Positions 8,610-17,823 of a stretch of DNA of 48,641 bases are shown piece after piece (the stretch's first letter is position 1; the number at the start of each line of letters is the position of its first letter). This DNA is from Peptoniphilus_A hominis. GTDB lineage: Bacteria > Bacillota > Clostridia > Tissierellales > Peptoniphilaceae. A model generated the notes under the pieces. That model had not been told where the DNA came from. It searched no databases and worked only from the letters and a program-made list of their open reading frames with translations. The translations under genes were made by a program, and so were the position numbers. The stretch is taken from the NCBI RefSeq assembly GCF_040096015.1, contig NZ_JBBMFO010000013.1, positions 1 to 48,641 on the forward strand, read 5' to 3'.

Positions 8610-8916
8610 ATATTTCAAAAATTTTTTTCTTTTATTCTAGAAAATTATTCTAGAAAATTTTTTTAATTTTATTTTTATGAGAATACTTTAAATTTTAACT
8701 TAATATAATTTTTATTATCCATAGTCTCTGTGTATAAACTCATGATTTTTTAAAATTAATTACTTGCTTCTCAAAATTTTTTAACAAGACCCTGAAATTT
8801 TTTTATCTTATCTTATTGAATACTCTTCCTTCTCATTGAATACTAATAGCTATAAATTAAATTTATTCCAATCTTCAAGCTATTTATGTTAAAATTAGTA
8901 ATTGGAGATGATTTAA
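8610..8916. other. AT-rich divergent intergenic region with two short repeats
   Basis: This stretch separates the hrcA promoter from lepB and has no gene. It holds a perfect tandem repeat of ATTCTAGAAAATT (8634-8646 and 8647-8659), each copy containing the palindrome TTCTAGAA, and a direct repeat of ATTGAATACT (8815-8824 and 8835-8844). A possible lepB minus 10 element (TAAAAT, 8890-8895) has no convincing minus 35. Confidence 0.5.
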
Positions 8917-9441
8917 TTGAAAAAAAGTGAAACTACATCTTTTATTATCACAATTGTAGCTGCAGTTTTAATTGCACTCTTTGTGAGAAATTTTATTTTT
9001 AATATAGCTGTTGTAAATGGAGAGTCAATGCACCCAACCTTAAATGAAAAGGACAAATTGATTTGCCTTTCCTACAAGAGGTTTACTGACATACCTCGTG
9101 GCGAAATTGTTGTAATCGATGCGCCAAATGACAACAGAAACTACATCAAAAGACTTATAGGAAAGCCTGGCGACACCATAGAATTTATAGATGGAAAAGT
9201 CCTTTTAAATGGAAAAGTTTTAGAAGAAGCTTATACTTCAAGTGATTATACAGAATCTGATGAAGAAAAATTTGTTTTAAAGGATGATGAATATTTTGTC
9301 ATGGGCGATAACAGACTCCCTGGCATGAGCGTAGACTCCAGATACTTTGGACCAATCGAAAAGAAGAGAATAAAATCATCAGCAGTTTATAGGATTTTAC
9401 CTCTAAAAGATAGAGGAAAAATTGAAACTCTAATAAAATAA
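8917..9441 (+). CDS. lepB: Type I signal peptidase
   Basis: A 174-residue membrane-bound serine protease that removes signal peptides after export. One N-terminal membrane segment (about residues 8-30) precedes the catalytic Ser37 in NGESMHPTL. The general base is Lys78 in NYIKRLIGKPGD, and the later MGDNR box is present (MGDNRLPGMSVDSRYFG). This is the short Gram-positive (P-type) form. The start is TTG, preceded by GGAG nine bases upstream; the nearby ATG at 8908 runs into a stop. It lies 26 bases before lepA, so the two are probably cotranscribed. Signal peptidase is an insertion relative to the usual rpsT-lepA-hrcA neighbourhood. Confidence 0.93.
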   Translation: MKKSETTSFIITIVAAVLIALFVRNFIFNIAVVNGESMHPTLNEKDKLICLSYKRFTDIPRGEIVVIDAPNDNRNYIKRLIGKPGDTIEFIDGKVLLNGKVLEEAYTSSDYTESDEEKFVLKDDEYFVMGDNRLPGMSVDSRYFGPIEKKRIKSSAVYRILPLKDRGKIETLIK

Positions 9442-9467
9442 AAATCCCCTAGAACGGAGGTAAAAAT

Positions 9468-11279
9468 TTGAGAAATCAAAATAATATAAGAAATTTTTCA
9501 ATAATAGCACATATTGACCACGGCAAATCCACTCTTGCCGACAGGCTCATCGAGTCAACGGGCATGCTCACTAAGAGAGAAATGGATGAGCAAGTTTTAG
9601 ACTCTATGGATCTTGAACGCGAGAGAGGAATTACAATTAAATTAAAGGCAATTAGACTTATCTACAAGGACGACAGAGATGGCAAGGAATACATTTTAAA
9701 CTTAATCGACACTCCAGGTCATGTTGACTTCAACTACGAAGTTTCTCGTTCCCTTGCAGCTTGCGAAGGCGCCATTGTAGTTGTAGATGCAGCCCAAGGT
9801 GTTGAGGCACAAACTCTTGCCAATGTCTATCTTGCCATTGACCAAGACCTTGAACTTGTGCCTGTAATAAATAAAATAGATCTTCCTAGTGCAAGACCTG
9901 ATGAGATAAAAGAAGAAATTGAAGATATTATTGGCATTGACACTGAAGGGATTCCACTTATTTCTGCCAAGGAAGGCATTGGCATTGATGATGTCCTTCA
10001 CGCAATTGTGGACAAGATTCCTGCACCAAGTGGCGATCACAAGGCACCTCTTAAGGCCCTTATCTTTGACTCAATTTACGACTCCTACAGAGGAGTAATT
10101 TGTCATGTGAGAATTATTGACGGACAAGTAAAGCCTGGCGACGAAATCCTCATGATGGCAACAGGCAAAACTTTTGAAGTTGTTGAAGTTGGAGTAATCG
10201 CCAACGGTCACATAAATCTTGATTCTTTAAGCGCAGGCGAAGTTGGTTACATAACTGCCTCCATTAAGAATGTAAAGGACGCAAGAGTGGGCGACACAAT
10301 TACTCACAAAAATAATAGAACAAGTGAACCAATGCCTGGCTACAAAAAAGTTCTACCCATGGTATTTTGTGGTGTCTACCCTGGCGAAGGCGAAGAGTAC
10401 AACAGTGTTCGTGAAGCCCTAGAAAAGTTACAGGTAAATGATGCTGCCCTTGACTTTGAGGCAGAAACTTCTGTTGCCCTTGGTTTCGGCTTTAGGTGTG
10501 GCTTTTTGGGTCTTCTTCACATGGAAATCATCCAAGAAAGACTGGAAAGAGAATTTGACTTAAATATCGTCACAACTGCCCCTTCTGTTATTTACAATGT
10601 AATGAAAAAAAATGGCGAGATGATTTCAATTCAAAACCCATCAAACCTACCTGACCCAACAGAAATTGAGTACATGGAAGAGCCAATTGTAAAGGCAGAA
10701 ATTATGACGCCAACAGATTTCGTTGGGCAGGTTATGGAGCTTTGCCAAAATAGGCGTGGCGTCTTTAAGGATATGCAGTACCTTGAAGAGACAAGAGCCC
10801 TAATAACTTATCACATGCCCCTAAATGAAGTTATCTACGATTTCTTTGATGCTCTTAAATCAAAAACTCGCGGCTACGCATCCTATGACTATGAATTAAT
10901 TGGCTACGAAGAGTCAGACCTTGTTAAACTTGATATTTTAATCAACGAAGAACTTGTAGATGCTTTCTCACTTATTGTTCACGAATCTAATGCCTATACT
11001 CGTGCAAGAAAAATCTGTGAAAAGCTAAAGGATGTAATACCTAGACACCAATTTGCAGTGCCAATTCAAGCTGCCATTGGAAATAAAATTATTGCCAGAG
11101 AAACAATTCGTGCTCTTAGAAAAGATGTACTTGCAAAATGTTACGGCGGCGATATTTCTAGAAAGAGAAAACTTCTTGAAAAACAAAAGGAAGGAAAGAA
11201 GAGAATGCGTACTGTAGGTAATGTTGACATTCCACAAGATGCCTTCTTGTCTGTATTAAAATACGATGAAGAAAAATAA
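9468..11279 (+). CDS. lepA: Elongation factor 4 (LepA), ribosomal back-translocase
   Basis: A 603-residue translational GTPase with P-loop AHIDHGKST, G2/G3 (DTPGHVDF) and NKID. The EF-G-like domains follow, then the LepA-specific C-terminal domain with KRKLLEKQKEGKKRMR near the end. It acts on stalled or mistranslocated ribosomes. The start is TTG behind a strong CGGAGG. The hemW start codon lies inside its last codons, giving a 14-base overlap. Confidence 0.97.
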   Translation: MRNQNNIRNFSIIAHIDHGKSTLADRLIESTGMLTKREMDEQVLDSMDLERERGITIKLKAIRLIYKDDRDGKEYILNLIDTPGHVDFNYEVSRSLAACEGAIVVVDAAQGVEAQTLANVYLAIDQDLELVPVINKIDLPSARPDEIKEEIEDIIGIDTEGIPLISAKEGIGIDDVLHAIVDKIPAPSGDHKAPLKALIFDSIYDSYRGVICHVRIIDGQVKPGDEILMMATGKTFEVVEVGVIANGHINLDSLSAGEVGYITASIKNVKDARVGDTITHKNNRTSEPMPGYKKVLPMVFCGVYPGEGEEYNSVREALEKLQVNDAALDFEAETSVALGFGFRCGFLGLLHMEIIQERLEREFDLNIVTTAPSVIYNVMKKNGEMISIQNPSNLPDPTEIEYMEEPIVKAEIMTPTDFVGQVMELCQNRRGVFKDMQYLEETRALITYHMPLNEVIYDFFDALKSKTRGYASYDYELIGYEESDLVKLDILINEELVDAFSLIVHESNAYTRARKICEKLKDVIPRHQFAVPIQAAIGNKIIARETIRALRKDVLAKCYGGDISRKRKLLEKQKEGKKRMRTVGNVDIPQDAFLSVLKYDEEK

Positions 11280-12405
11280 AATTTCAATTTATATTCATAT
11301 ACCCTTTTGCGAGAGTAGATGTCACTATTGTGACTTCTGCTCTTCTCTTTTAAATAGAGAAAATATTGAAAAATATTTTTCTTATTTGGAGAGAGAAATA
11401 AATTTATATAGAAATTTTTTAAGGGAAAAAATTATTGACACAGTTTTTATTGGCGGCGGCACTCCCTCTTCTGTTGACGAGAAATTTATTGAGAAAATTT
11501 TAAAAATTTTAAGTGACTTTGAATTTTCTAAAAATCCAGAAATAACTATTGAGTCCAACCCCAACTCTCTGACGCGAGAAAAGGCTGAAACTTATTTTTC
11601 TTCTGGCATTAACAGAATCTCCATAGGTGCCCAGTCCTTTAACGATGAAATTTTAAAAAAGATTGGAAGGATTCACAAGTCCGAAGATATTTATAAGGCT
11701 CTTGAAAATGCAAGGTCTGCTGGCTTTACAAATATAAATTTAGATTTAATGCTTGCCCTGCCCGATCAAAAATTTTCTGACATAGAAAAATCCCTTGAGG
11801 AGATAAAAAATTTAGACCTTCCTCACCTTTCTTACTATTCACTTATCTTAGAAGAAGGCACAAGGCTTTATGAAGCTCATAAAAAAAGTCCCCTAGATTT
11901 TCCCGATGAAGATGAGGACAGAAAAATGTATCACTATGTAGTTTCTGAACTTGAAAAAATTGGCCTTCATCAATATGAAATTTCAAACTTTTCGAAAAAG
12001 GGCTATGAATGTCGCCACAATTTGACTTATTGGAAGCTGAGGGATTACCTTTCCTTTGGACTTTCTGCCTCATCAAATATAAAAAATTTGCGTTACAGAA
12101 ATTTTTCTGACTTTAAAAATTATTATGAGGCTCTTGATAAGGGAGAAAAACCCATAGAATTTTCTGAGACCTTGACTAAGACCGATAGGACCAATGAATT
12201 TATAATGATGGGACTAAGGCTCAGGTCTGGCATTGACTTAGGTGAATTTAAAGAACGATTTGAAGAAGATTTTGTAAAAACTTATGAAAGTGAAATAGAA
12301 AAAAGTATTAAGCTTGGCTTAATAGAAGAAAAAGAAAATAAAATTAAACTCACAGAAAAAGGCAGGGACCTATCCAACCAAGTGGAGCTGGACTTTTTCC
12401 GCTAA
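11266..12405 (+). CDS. hemW: HemW-type radical SAM protein (HemN-like)
   Basis: A 379-residue radical-SAM protein with IHIPFCESRCHYCDFC; Cys15, Cys19 and Cys22 bind the 4Fe-4S cluster, and the trailing Cys25 is typical of the HemW branch. FIGGGTPS and the HemN C-terminal domain are present. In other bacteria HemW acts as a heme chaperone and not as coproporphyrinogen oxidase, and the name HemN would be a misannotation. It overlaps lepA and is cotranscribed with it. A bidirectional terminator follows at 12432. Confidence 0.92.
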   Translation: MKKNKISIYIHIPFCESRCHYCDFCSSLLNRENIEKYFSYLEREINLYRNFLREKIIDTVFIGGGTPSSVDEKFIEKILKILSDFEFSKNPEITIESNPNSLTREKAETYFSSGINRISIGAQSFNDEILKKIGRIHKSEDIYKALENARSAGFTNINLDLMLALPDQKFSDIEKSLEEIKNLDLPHLSYYSLILEEGTRLYEAHKKSPLDFPDEDEDRKMYHYVVSELEKIGLHQYEISNFSKKGYECRHNLTYWKLRDYLSFGLSASSNIKNLRYRNFSDFKNYYEALDKGEKPIEFSETLTKTDRTNEFIMMGLRLRSGIDLGEFKERFEEDFVKTYESEIEKSIKLGLIEEKENKIKLTEKGRDLSNQVELDFFR

Positions 12406-12431
12406 ATAAAAAAAGACAAGAACAAAAAAAT

Positions 12432-12463
12432 AAGAGGTAGAAATTTATCTACCTCTTTCTTTT
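12432..12463. terminator. Bidirectional terminator after hemW
   Basis: A 10-bp perfect stem AAGAGGTAGA/TCTACCTCTT (12432-12441 with 12448-12457) has T-rich flanks on both strands. It ends lepB-lepA-hemW on the plus strand. Confidence 0.88.
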
Positions 12464-12470
12464 TATTTGT

Positions 12471-12510
12471 GAAAAATAAAAAGAGAAACTTTCCCGGGAA
12501 AATTTCTCTT
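12471..12510 (-). terminator. Terminator of rpsT
   Basis: Outer stem AAGAGAAA/TTTCTCTT (12481-12488 with 12503-12510) and an inner TTTCCC/GGGAAA stem, followed on the minus strand by a T-rich run (12471-12480). The hairpin begins at the rpsT stop codon. Confidence 0.85.
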
Positions 12511-12778
12511 AACCAGCGATCTTGCTGTTAAGTTCCTTAGCTAGTCGACTTAGCTTTCTGGAAGCTTGTTTTTTGTGAATTATATTTTTATTAGCAGCCT
12601 TCTTTAATTTTCTGTCTGCAACAATTAAAAGTTCCTTAGCATCGTCAAGTCTGTTTTCATCAAGAGCGACTCTAAAGTTCTTAACTGCATTTTTCATTTC
12701 AGTTCTAATAGGTTTGTTGTGATCAGAATTTCTTTTAGCTACATCTATTCTCTTAATAGCTGATTTAATATTTGCCAT
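12509..12778 (-). CDS. rpsT: 30S ribosomal protein S20
   Basis: An 89-residue, lysine-rich S20 starting MANIKSAIKR and ending in the usual helical LSRLAKELNSK. It binds 16S rRNA early in 30S assembly. It stands as a single-gene unit between its own promoter (12810-12838) and terminator. It lies next to holA, as in other Firmicutes; the spore protease gene gpr that often follows is absent. Confidence 0.97.
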   Translation of the reverse strand: MANIKSAIKRIDVAKRNSDHNKPIRTEMKNAVKNFRVALDENRLDDAKELLIVADRKLKKAANKNIIHKKQASRKLSRLAKELNSKIAG

Positions 12779-12809
12779 TATTTCACCTCCAATATTTAAC
12801 GCTTTTGCT

Positions 12810-12838
12810 ATTTTACCACGAATTTACATTGATTGCAA
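12810..12838 (-). promoter_or_regulatory. Strong promoter of rpsT
   Basis: On the minus strand TTGCAA (12833-12838), a 17-bp spacer and TAAAAT (12810-12815) with an extended TGG just upstream of the minus 10. Confidence 0.8.
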
Positions 12839-12872
12839 GGTTCTTTTTGCATAAGTTTTTATTCCTAGCAAA

Positions 12873-13886
12873 TTAAATTCCCTGGCAATATTTTATAATA
12901 AGAGTCTCAAAAATTATTATTTCATCAACTGAAGAAGTTTTAAAAAATTCATCTGCCTTAATCAGTTCATCATAAAATTCTGTCAAAAACTTTTTAGAAA
13001 AGTTTCTCTCATAGACCCTTATTTTTCTTTCAAATTCAAACTTTGATAATCCCATTTTATTCATCATTTCTGCCTGACTAATATTTTTTTCAGACAAAAT
13101 TTTGTAGGACAAGAGGTTTTTAACTTGCCTAATTATCATGTAAAAGATTATGGGATACTGCTCCCCTAATTTTACTAGATTGTGAAATTCAACTAGGGCT
13201 CTCTCTCTATTTCTTTGGAGCATGGCATCTAAAAAGGCAAAAATATTTGTGTCAATATTTTCTGTTATTAAACTTCTTATGTCACTTTCTTTTATGACCT
13301 TGTCCTTTGCCACTGCTGCAATTTTATCCATTTCAGAGTTCAAGTCTAGTAGGACCACATCTTCATTTTTTGATGAATAGCCACTTTCCTTAATAAAGAG
13401 AGCTGCCTCCCTATCATTAATTTTCTTGCCCTTTCTCAAAAAATAAGATTTTACAAATCTATTTGCATCTACTGGGCCCAGCTTGCCAAATTCTATATCC
13501 CTTTTATTATTTTTGAAGTACTTGTAAAATTTTGTTGTCTTCTTAAGGTCTCCAGTGTCCCAAAAAATTAAAATTACAAAATCTGATAACTTGTCTAAAA
13601 ATTCATAAAAGGAATCCTTTAATTCATAGTTGGCAAGAAAGTCGCACACATCTCTCACTAGGACAACTTTTTTGTCATTCATGACAGGATAGGTCTCGCA
13701 AGCAGAAATTATGTCCTCTGGCTTGACATCACTGCCCTTAAATTTTGTATAATTAAAGGCTTCTGTACCCTTTACATATTTATTTAATAAATATCCCACA
13801 GCATTTTCCATTAAATATTTTTCCTTGCCGAAAAATAAATAGGCTCCGCTGTGAGTCTCATCTTTGTAAATTTTCTTGTAGTTCAT
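12873..13886 (-). CDS. holA: DNA polymerase III delta subunit
   Basis: A 337-residue clamp-loader subunit. The N-terminal AAA-like part starts with AYLFFGKEKYLMENAV, and the middle has the typical delta-subunit text ANRFVKSYFLRKG and IDTNIFAFLDAMLQRN. It opens the beta sliding clamp during loading. The start overlaps the end of comEC by 29 bases, so the two are coupled. The order comEC-holA-rpsT is conserved in Firmicutes. Confidence 0.93.
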   Translation of the reverse strand: MNYKKIYKDETHSGAYLFFGKEKYLMENAVGYLLNKYVKGTEAFNYTKFKGSDVKPEDIISACETYPVMNDKKVVLVRDVCDFLANYELKDSFYEFLDKLSDFVILIFWDTGDLKKTTKFYKYFKNNKRDIEFGKLGPVDANRFVKSYFLRKGKKINDREAALFIKESGYSSKNEDVVLLDLNSEMDKIAAVAKDKVIKESDIRSLITENIDTNIFAFLDAMLQRNRERALVEFHNLVKLGEQYPIIFYMIIRQVKNLLSYKILSEKNISQAEMMNKMGLSKFEFERKIRVYERNFSKKFLTEFYDELIKADEFFKTSSVDEIIIFETLIIKYCQGI

Positions 13887-16131
13887 AATTTTTCCTCGCC
13901 GTCATATAAAGTAAAGTGGTATTTAAAAATATAAGTAAAATATAAAATTTATAGTCCTCTTCCTGGTTTTTCCTATCAATCTTGAGCTTGTCGCCATAAA
14001 TTTTAAAGTCCACTTGCCCATCTCTTGCCGTAACATAGTATATGATACCATGTTTTTCCAAGTTTTGTAGCACTTCTTCATGGGGATGACCATAGGAATT
14101 ATTGACGCCAGCAGAAATTAGGGCAAATTTTGGCGAAGTATTTTCCAAAAACTCCTTAGAAGTGGAAGTCCTAGACCCATGATGGGCGACCTTTAAGATG
14201 TCTATGTCCCTATTTATTTTTCTCTCAACATTTTCGGAAATGTCGCCAGTAAAAAGTGTCTTAAAGCCCCTATGATTTATGAGGAGAACCATGGAATTGT
14301 CATTTTCTTCTTCACTCTTTTCACTGTCAGAGAGGACTTCTGCCACTGTGTCCCCTAAAATTTTTACCTTGTCGCCTTTTTTTAGGATTACAATATTAGA
14401 AAATTTTTCTGCCTTTTCTAAAATTTCTGGGTCTTCTGGCAAGTGACTTATAAAAATATTATCCACCCTATATTTTTTTAAGATTTTGTTTAAATTGCCA
14501 GCGTGGTCTTCGTCAAAGTGAGAAATAAAAATTCCGTCAATTTTTGAAAGACCGCGAAATTTTAAAGTTGGAAATAAAAATTTTTCTGCAATTTTATTTT
14601 CCTGCCTTGCACCACCAGTGTCAATTAAATAATTTTTGCCACAAAAACTTATAAGTGTGCAGTCTCCCTGACCAACATAGAGGTGGCTTTCCTTGTAAGT
14701 GTTTAGGTCTTTTAAAATTCCTAGAGATGTAAGAACAAAAAAGACTGTCATATAAATTTCAATAATTTTTATATTTGGCTCAATAATTTCTTTTAGATTG
14801 TGCCTGTCTAAAACTAATATTAGTAAAATGTAGTAGACAAAAATGTAATCAAACTTAAAAGCTTTTAGGGCGAGAAAGATACTCCCCTTAGCTGCAAAAA
14901 GACTTTCCAAGCCAAAAGTTGCGTTCATTAAAATATTTAAGACTTTTCCAAGAATACCAGGTAAAATTCCAAGACCCATGATAAAACCAAGAGTAATGAT
15001 TAGAGAATAAATTGGCACAATTATCAAGTTTGCAATAAAAACCAAAAGAGAAAAGCCATCAAAATAATAATTTAATAGAGGAAAAAGTGAAATTATTACT
15101 GAAATTGTCCCCACAAAAGATTTTTTTACAAGACCACTGCCTGCCAGCCTGCTATTTAGGACTGGATAGACAAAGACTAGGCCGAAAATTGCCCCATAGG
15201 ACATGAGAAGTGAAAGGGAATAAATTGCCATGGGATTTATAAATAAAATTATGCTAAGGCTCAAGAAATAAATTTTTTTCAAATCTAAATCAATTTTGAG
15301 ATAAATATTTCCCTTGTATAGAAGGTAAAACAAAAATGCCCTAAGGGCTGAAATTGGCATGCCAATAGTCACTATGTAAAAGAAAATAAGACCAGTCGCA
15401 AGAATATCAGTGAGCTTTTTATTTTTTGTTATCCCTTTTATTATGCCCTCTAGAAAAATAACAAGTACGCCTATGTGAAGGCCTGACACTGCCAAGATGT
15501 GGCTCATGCCAAGAGTATTGAACCTATCCTTTTCACCCTCTTCCATGAGAGTTCTGTCAGCAAGGACAATTGAGGACATGAGTTTAGAATTTCTTTCATC
15601 TAAGTTTTCTCTATAAAATTTTTTTGCCCTATCTATTAAAGTATTGGAAAATTTATAAAAAATATTTGGCTGAGAAATTTTTTGAAAGCTATTTATCTTT
15701 CCAAGGGCATAAATTCCCTGAGCCTTGTTATTTTTCGCGTAGTCAAAGTTCCCCTCATTCATGGCAGGAAGAGGCGGTGTGAATTTTCCAATAATCTTAT
15801 ACGTTCCTCCCCTATCTAACTTTTCATAAAATAAAATTTTTGTCACAAATTTTCTTCCATTAACAGAAGATGTTTTAAGGACAGACTTATTTTCACTTGA
15901 TGAAATTACTTTTCCAGTGACTTCTCCTGTGAAATCCTTTAGCTTGTAGTCTCTAAGGGAAAAATTTAGGCAAACAGCAAAAATAAGGAGAGGAAATATA
16001 AACAATTTGGCATTTTTCTTTTGTGCAAGAATAATAATTGATAGCAAGAGAAAAAGTCCCGCTATTAATAAACTTGCCCTTGTAAAAATTGAAAGTAAAA
16101 TTCCAAAAATAATTGCTGCAAATAAATACAT
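13858..16131 (-). CDS. comEC: DNA uptake channel ComEC/Rec2
   Basis: A 757-residue polytopic membrane protein that carries single-stranded DNA across the membrane during natural transformation. Several N-terminal hydrophobic segments and a soluble DUF4131-like part precede the competence domain (MSHILAVSGLHIGVLV). The C-terminal metallo-beta-lactamase-like domain has HFDEDHAGNL and, further on, VAHHGSRTS and SYGHPH. The ATG at 16131 follows GAGGGGG; a GTG two codons upstream lies within that site. No comEA or comEB precedes it here; a comEA homologue is 32 kb away at 47868. Intact length suggests it is functional. Confidence 0.94.
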   Translation of the reverse strand: MYLFAAIIFGILLSIFTRASLLIAGLFLLLSIIILAQKKNAKLFIFPLLIFAVCLNFSLRDYKLKDFTGEVTGKVISSSENKSVLKTSSVNGRKFVTKILFYEKLDRGGTYKIIGKFTPPLPAMNEGNFDYAKNNKAQGIYALGKINSFQKISQPNIFYKFSNTLIDRAKKFYRENLDERNSKLMSSIVLADRTLMEEGEKDRFNTLGMSHILAVSGLHIGVLVIFLEGIIKGITKNKKLTDILATGLIFFYIVTIGMPISALRAFLFYLLYKGNIYLKIDLDLKKIYFLSLSIILFINPMAIYSLSLLMSYGAIFGLVFVYPVLNSRLAGSGLVKKSFVGTISVIISLFPLLNYYFDGFSLLVFIANLIIVPIYSLIITLGFIMGLGILPGILGKVLNILMNATFGLESLFAAKGSIFLALKAFKFDYIFVYYILLILVLDRHNLKEIIEPNIKIIEIYMTVFFVLTSLGILKDLNTYKESHLYVGQGDCTLISFCGKNYLIDTGGARQENKIAEKFLFPTLKFRGLSKIDGIFISHFDEDHAGNLNKILKKYRVDNIFISHLPEDPEILEKAEKFSNIVILKKGDKVKILGDTVAEVLSDSEKSEEENDNSMVLLINHRGFKTLFTGDISENVERKINRDIDILKVAHHGSRTSTSKEFLENTSPKFALISAGVNNSYGHPHEEVLQNLEKHGIIYYVTARDGQVDFKIYGDKLKIDRKNQEEDYKFYILLIFLNTTLLYMTARKNYELQENLQR

Positions 16132-16206
16132 AGGCACCCCCTCTTATTATATATCTTTTTAAAGCGCCAAGTCACGAAATATGATAATATATTAGTGGAG
16201 GTAGCT

Positions 16207-17799
16207 ATGAATTCTAAATACAAAAACCCTTACAAAAAGAATTACAAATTAGAAATAATTGATAAAATAAATCGTGACGGCATTACTTATGGAAAGGTCC
16301 AAGACCCTCCCTTCTTCACTGGTAGTGAAAATCTTTTGGCTGACGAAATAAAAATAAATGGAGAAGACCCAGTATTTTTATCTGGCAACAAAAACTATTT
16401 TAAAATTGATGAAAATAAAGACCAAGTTGAAATAGAAATAAATTGGAAAAATAGACTGCTCATGATGCAGGAAAATCTTGGCAATGCCTTGGTGAGATAT
16501 TTTTTATCAACAAATACAAATTCAGAAATTTTAAATTACAAGGTTGAAAAAAATTCTTCCTACATCGACATTTACGCTAAGGATTTTAAATTTATGACAG
16601 TAAAAAATATTGAGTCCCTTGTCAATTATGCCATCTTTTCAAATTTATCCATTGAAAATTTTGAAGATCACATAAAAATTGAAAGGCTAGCAGAAATTTC
16701 CTACCAGGGCCCTGCCATAAAAAGGACTGGTGAAATTGGCATGGTCTTTATTTCTTCAGTTGATAAAATAAATTCTGCCATTAGGCTAACTCTTGTCTCA
16801 GGCGAAAATGCCTACAAGCTTGCCAGAAATTCTCTAAATCTTTTGGACAACATGAAGATGTACTTAAATAGCCAAAGCCTGGAAAGTGTATTTTCAGATG
16901 TAAAAAAGTTAAAGGCAAAAAATTTCCCTGACAGGGGAAAAATTCTTGGTCAAGAAAAAAATCTTCATGAAGAAAAACTTCCTAAAGAGGATAAAAAAGA
17001 TGAAGCCCCAAAAAATTCTGGCTTAGAAAAAGTTGATGAAGAAGAAAAAGTTCAAGAGGCAAAAAAAATTTCTGAGCCTGAAAAGGTCCTTGAAGAGGCA
17101 AAAAATTCTGAAATTAAAAATTCTTCTGACTTAGAAAAAGATTTTGTCACTGATAAAAGTTTAAAAGATTCTGAAAAAAGTAAAGAATCAGAGAAAGTTT
17201 CTCAGCCACAAAAAATTATTAAAGAGGCAAAAAAAGAAAAATACGATTCTAAATTCTTCCATGAAAAATATAAGCTTGAATCTTTTAGGGACTTGAATAA
17301 AAAAACTCAAGATAAAAAGGATGACGTGGAAAATAATAAAATAGAAGATCCTCAAAAAAATAGTGAAGAAAAGATAGAAAAGACAAATAATGATCTTAGT
17401 CAAAATAAGTCTAAGGACGTCGAGGAAAAATCACCACTATTTTATCAAGCTGTGGATTCCTTTAAACGCTTTTCCACAGAATTTTCTGGCATAAATTACA
17501 TCTACAAGGTTTTAGAAGAAGTAAATTTAAAGGAACTTCGCGAAATTTCTTCATACATCTTAAAAGAAGACAACTTTATCCAAATTTATGGACTAAAAAA
17601 TGGCAAGAGGTCAAAAATAATTGTCCTTCGCTCTATGAATTTAAACTTCAATTTGAAGAAAATTTTTGAAAAATTGCAGGACCACTTCGACTTCACAGGC
17701 ACAGGCAATATGTATACCTTGGACTTGGAGTGTAAAGAGGAAGACCTTACGAGAATCATGGAAAGCTTCTTAATTGAAATCAGAAGAGAGGCAAAATAA
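16207..17799 (+). CDS. Degenerate alanyl-tRNA editing (AlaX/AlaRS-like) protein with charged insert
   Basis: A 530-residue protein that aligns by eye with the AlaRS editing half. A beta-barrel start is followed by INWKNRLLMMQENLGNALV (compare the family's DW-R---M--HT--H), then the SAD-type text TGEIGMVFIS...RLTLVSGENAY, then a DHHA1-like C-terminus (about 410-530). All four zinc ligands expected of an active editing site appear lost: the two His become Asn and Ala near 88-92, and the Cys/His of CxGTH are replaced in YQGPAI (166-171). A 170-residue Lys/Glu/Ser-rich, low-complexity linker (about 235-405) separates the halves. I chose ATG 16207, behind GGAGG. Function unknown; perhaps tRNA or RNA binding. 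Ends with a bidirectional terminator. Confidence 0.65.
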   Translation: MNSKYKNPYKKNYKLEIIDKINRDGITYGKVQDPPFFTGSENLLADEIKINGEDPVFLSGNKNYFKIDENKDQVEIEINWKNRLLMMQENLGNALVRYFLSTNTNSEILNYKVEKNSSYIDIYAKDFKFMTVKNIESLVNYAIFSNLSIENFEDHIKIERLAEISYQGPAIKRTGEIGMVFISSVDKINSAIRLTLVSGENAYKLARNSLNLLDNMKMYLNSQSLESVFSDVKKLKAKNFPDRGKILGQEKNLHEEKLPKEDKKDEAPKNSGLEKVDEEEKVQEAKKISEPEKVLEEAKNSEIKNSSDLEKDFVTDKSLKDSEKSKESEKVSQPQKIIKEAKKEKYDSKFFHEKYKLESFRDLNKKTQDKKDDVENNKIEDPQKNSEEKIEKTNNDLSQNKSKDVEEKSPLFYQAVDSFKRFSTEFSGINYIYKVLEEVNLKELREISSYILKEDNFIQIYGLKNGKRSKIIVLRSMNLNFNLKKIFEKLQDHFDFTGTGNMYTLDLECKEEDLTRIMESFLIEIRREAK

Positions 17800-17823
17800 A
17801 ATTTTATAAAATCAAAAAAATTA

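Noticed and set aside
9702..10040. Minus-strand frame inside lepA
   Set aside because: It is fully inside a highly conserved gene and has no ribosome binding site or recognisable domain.
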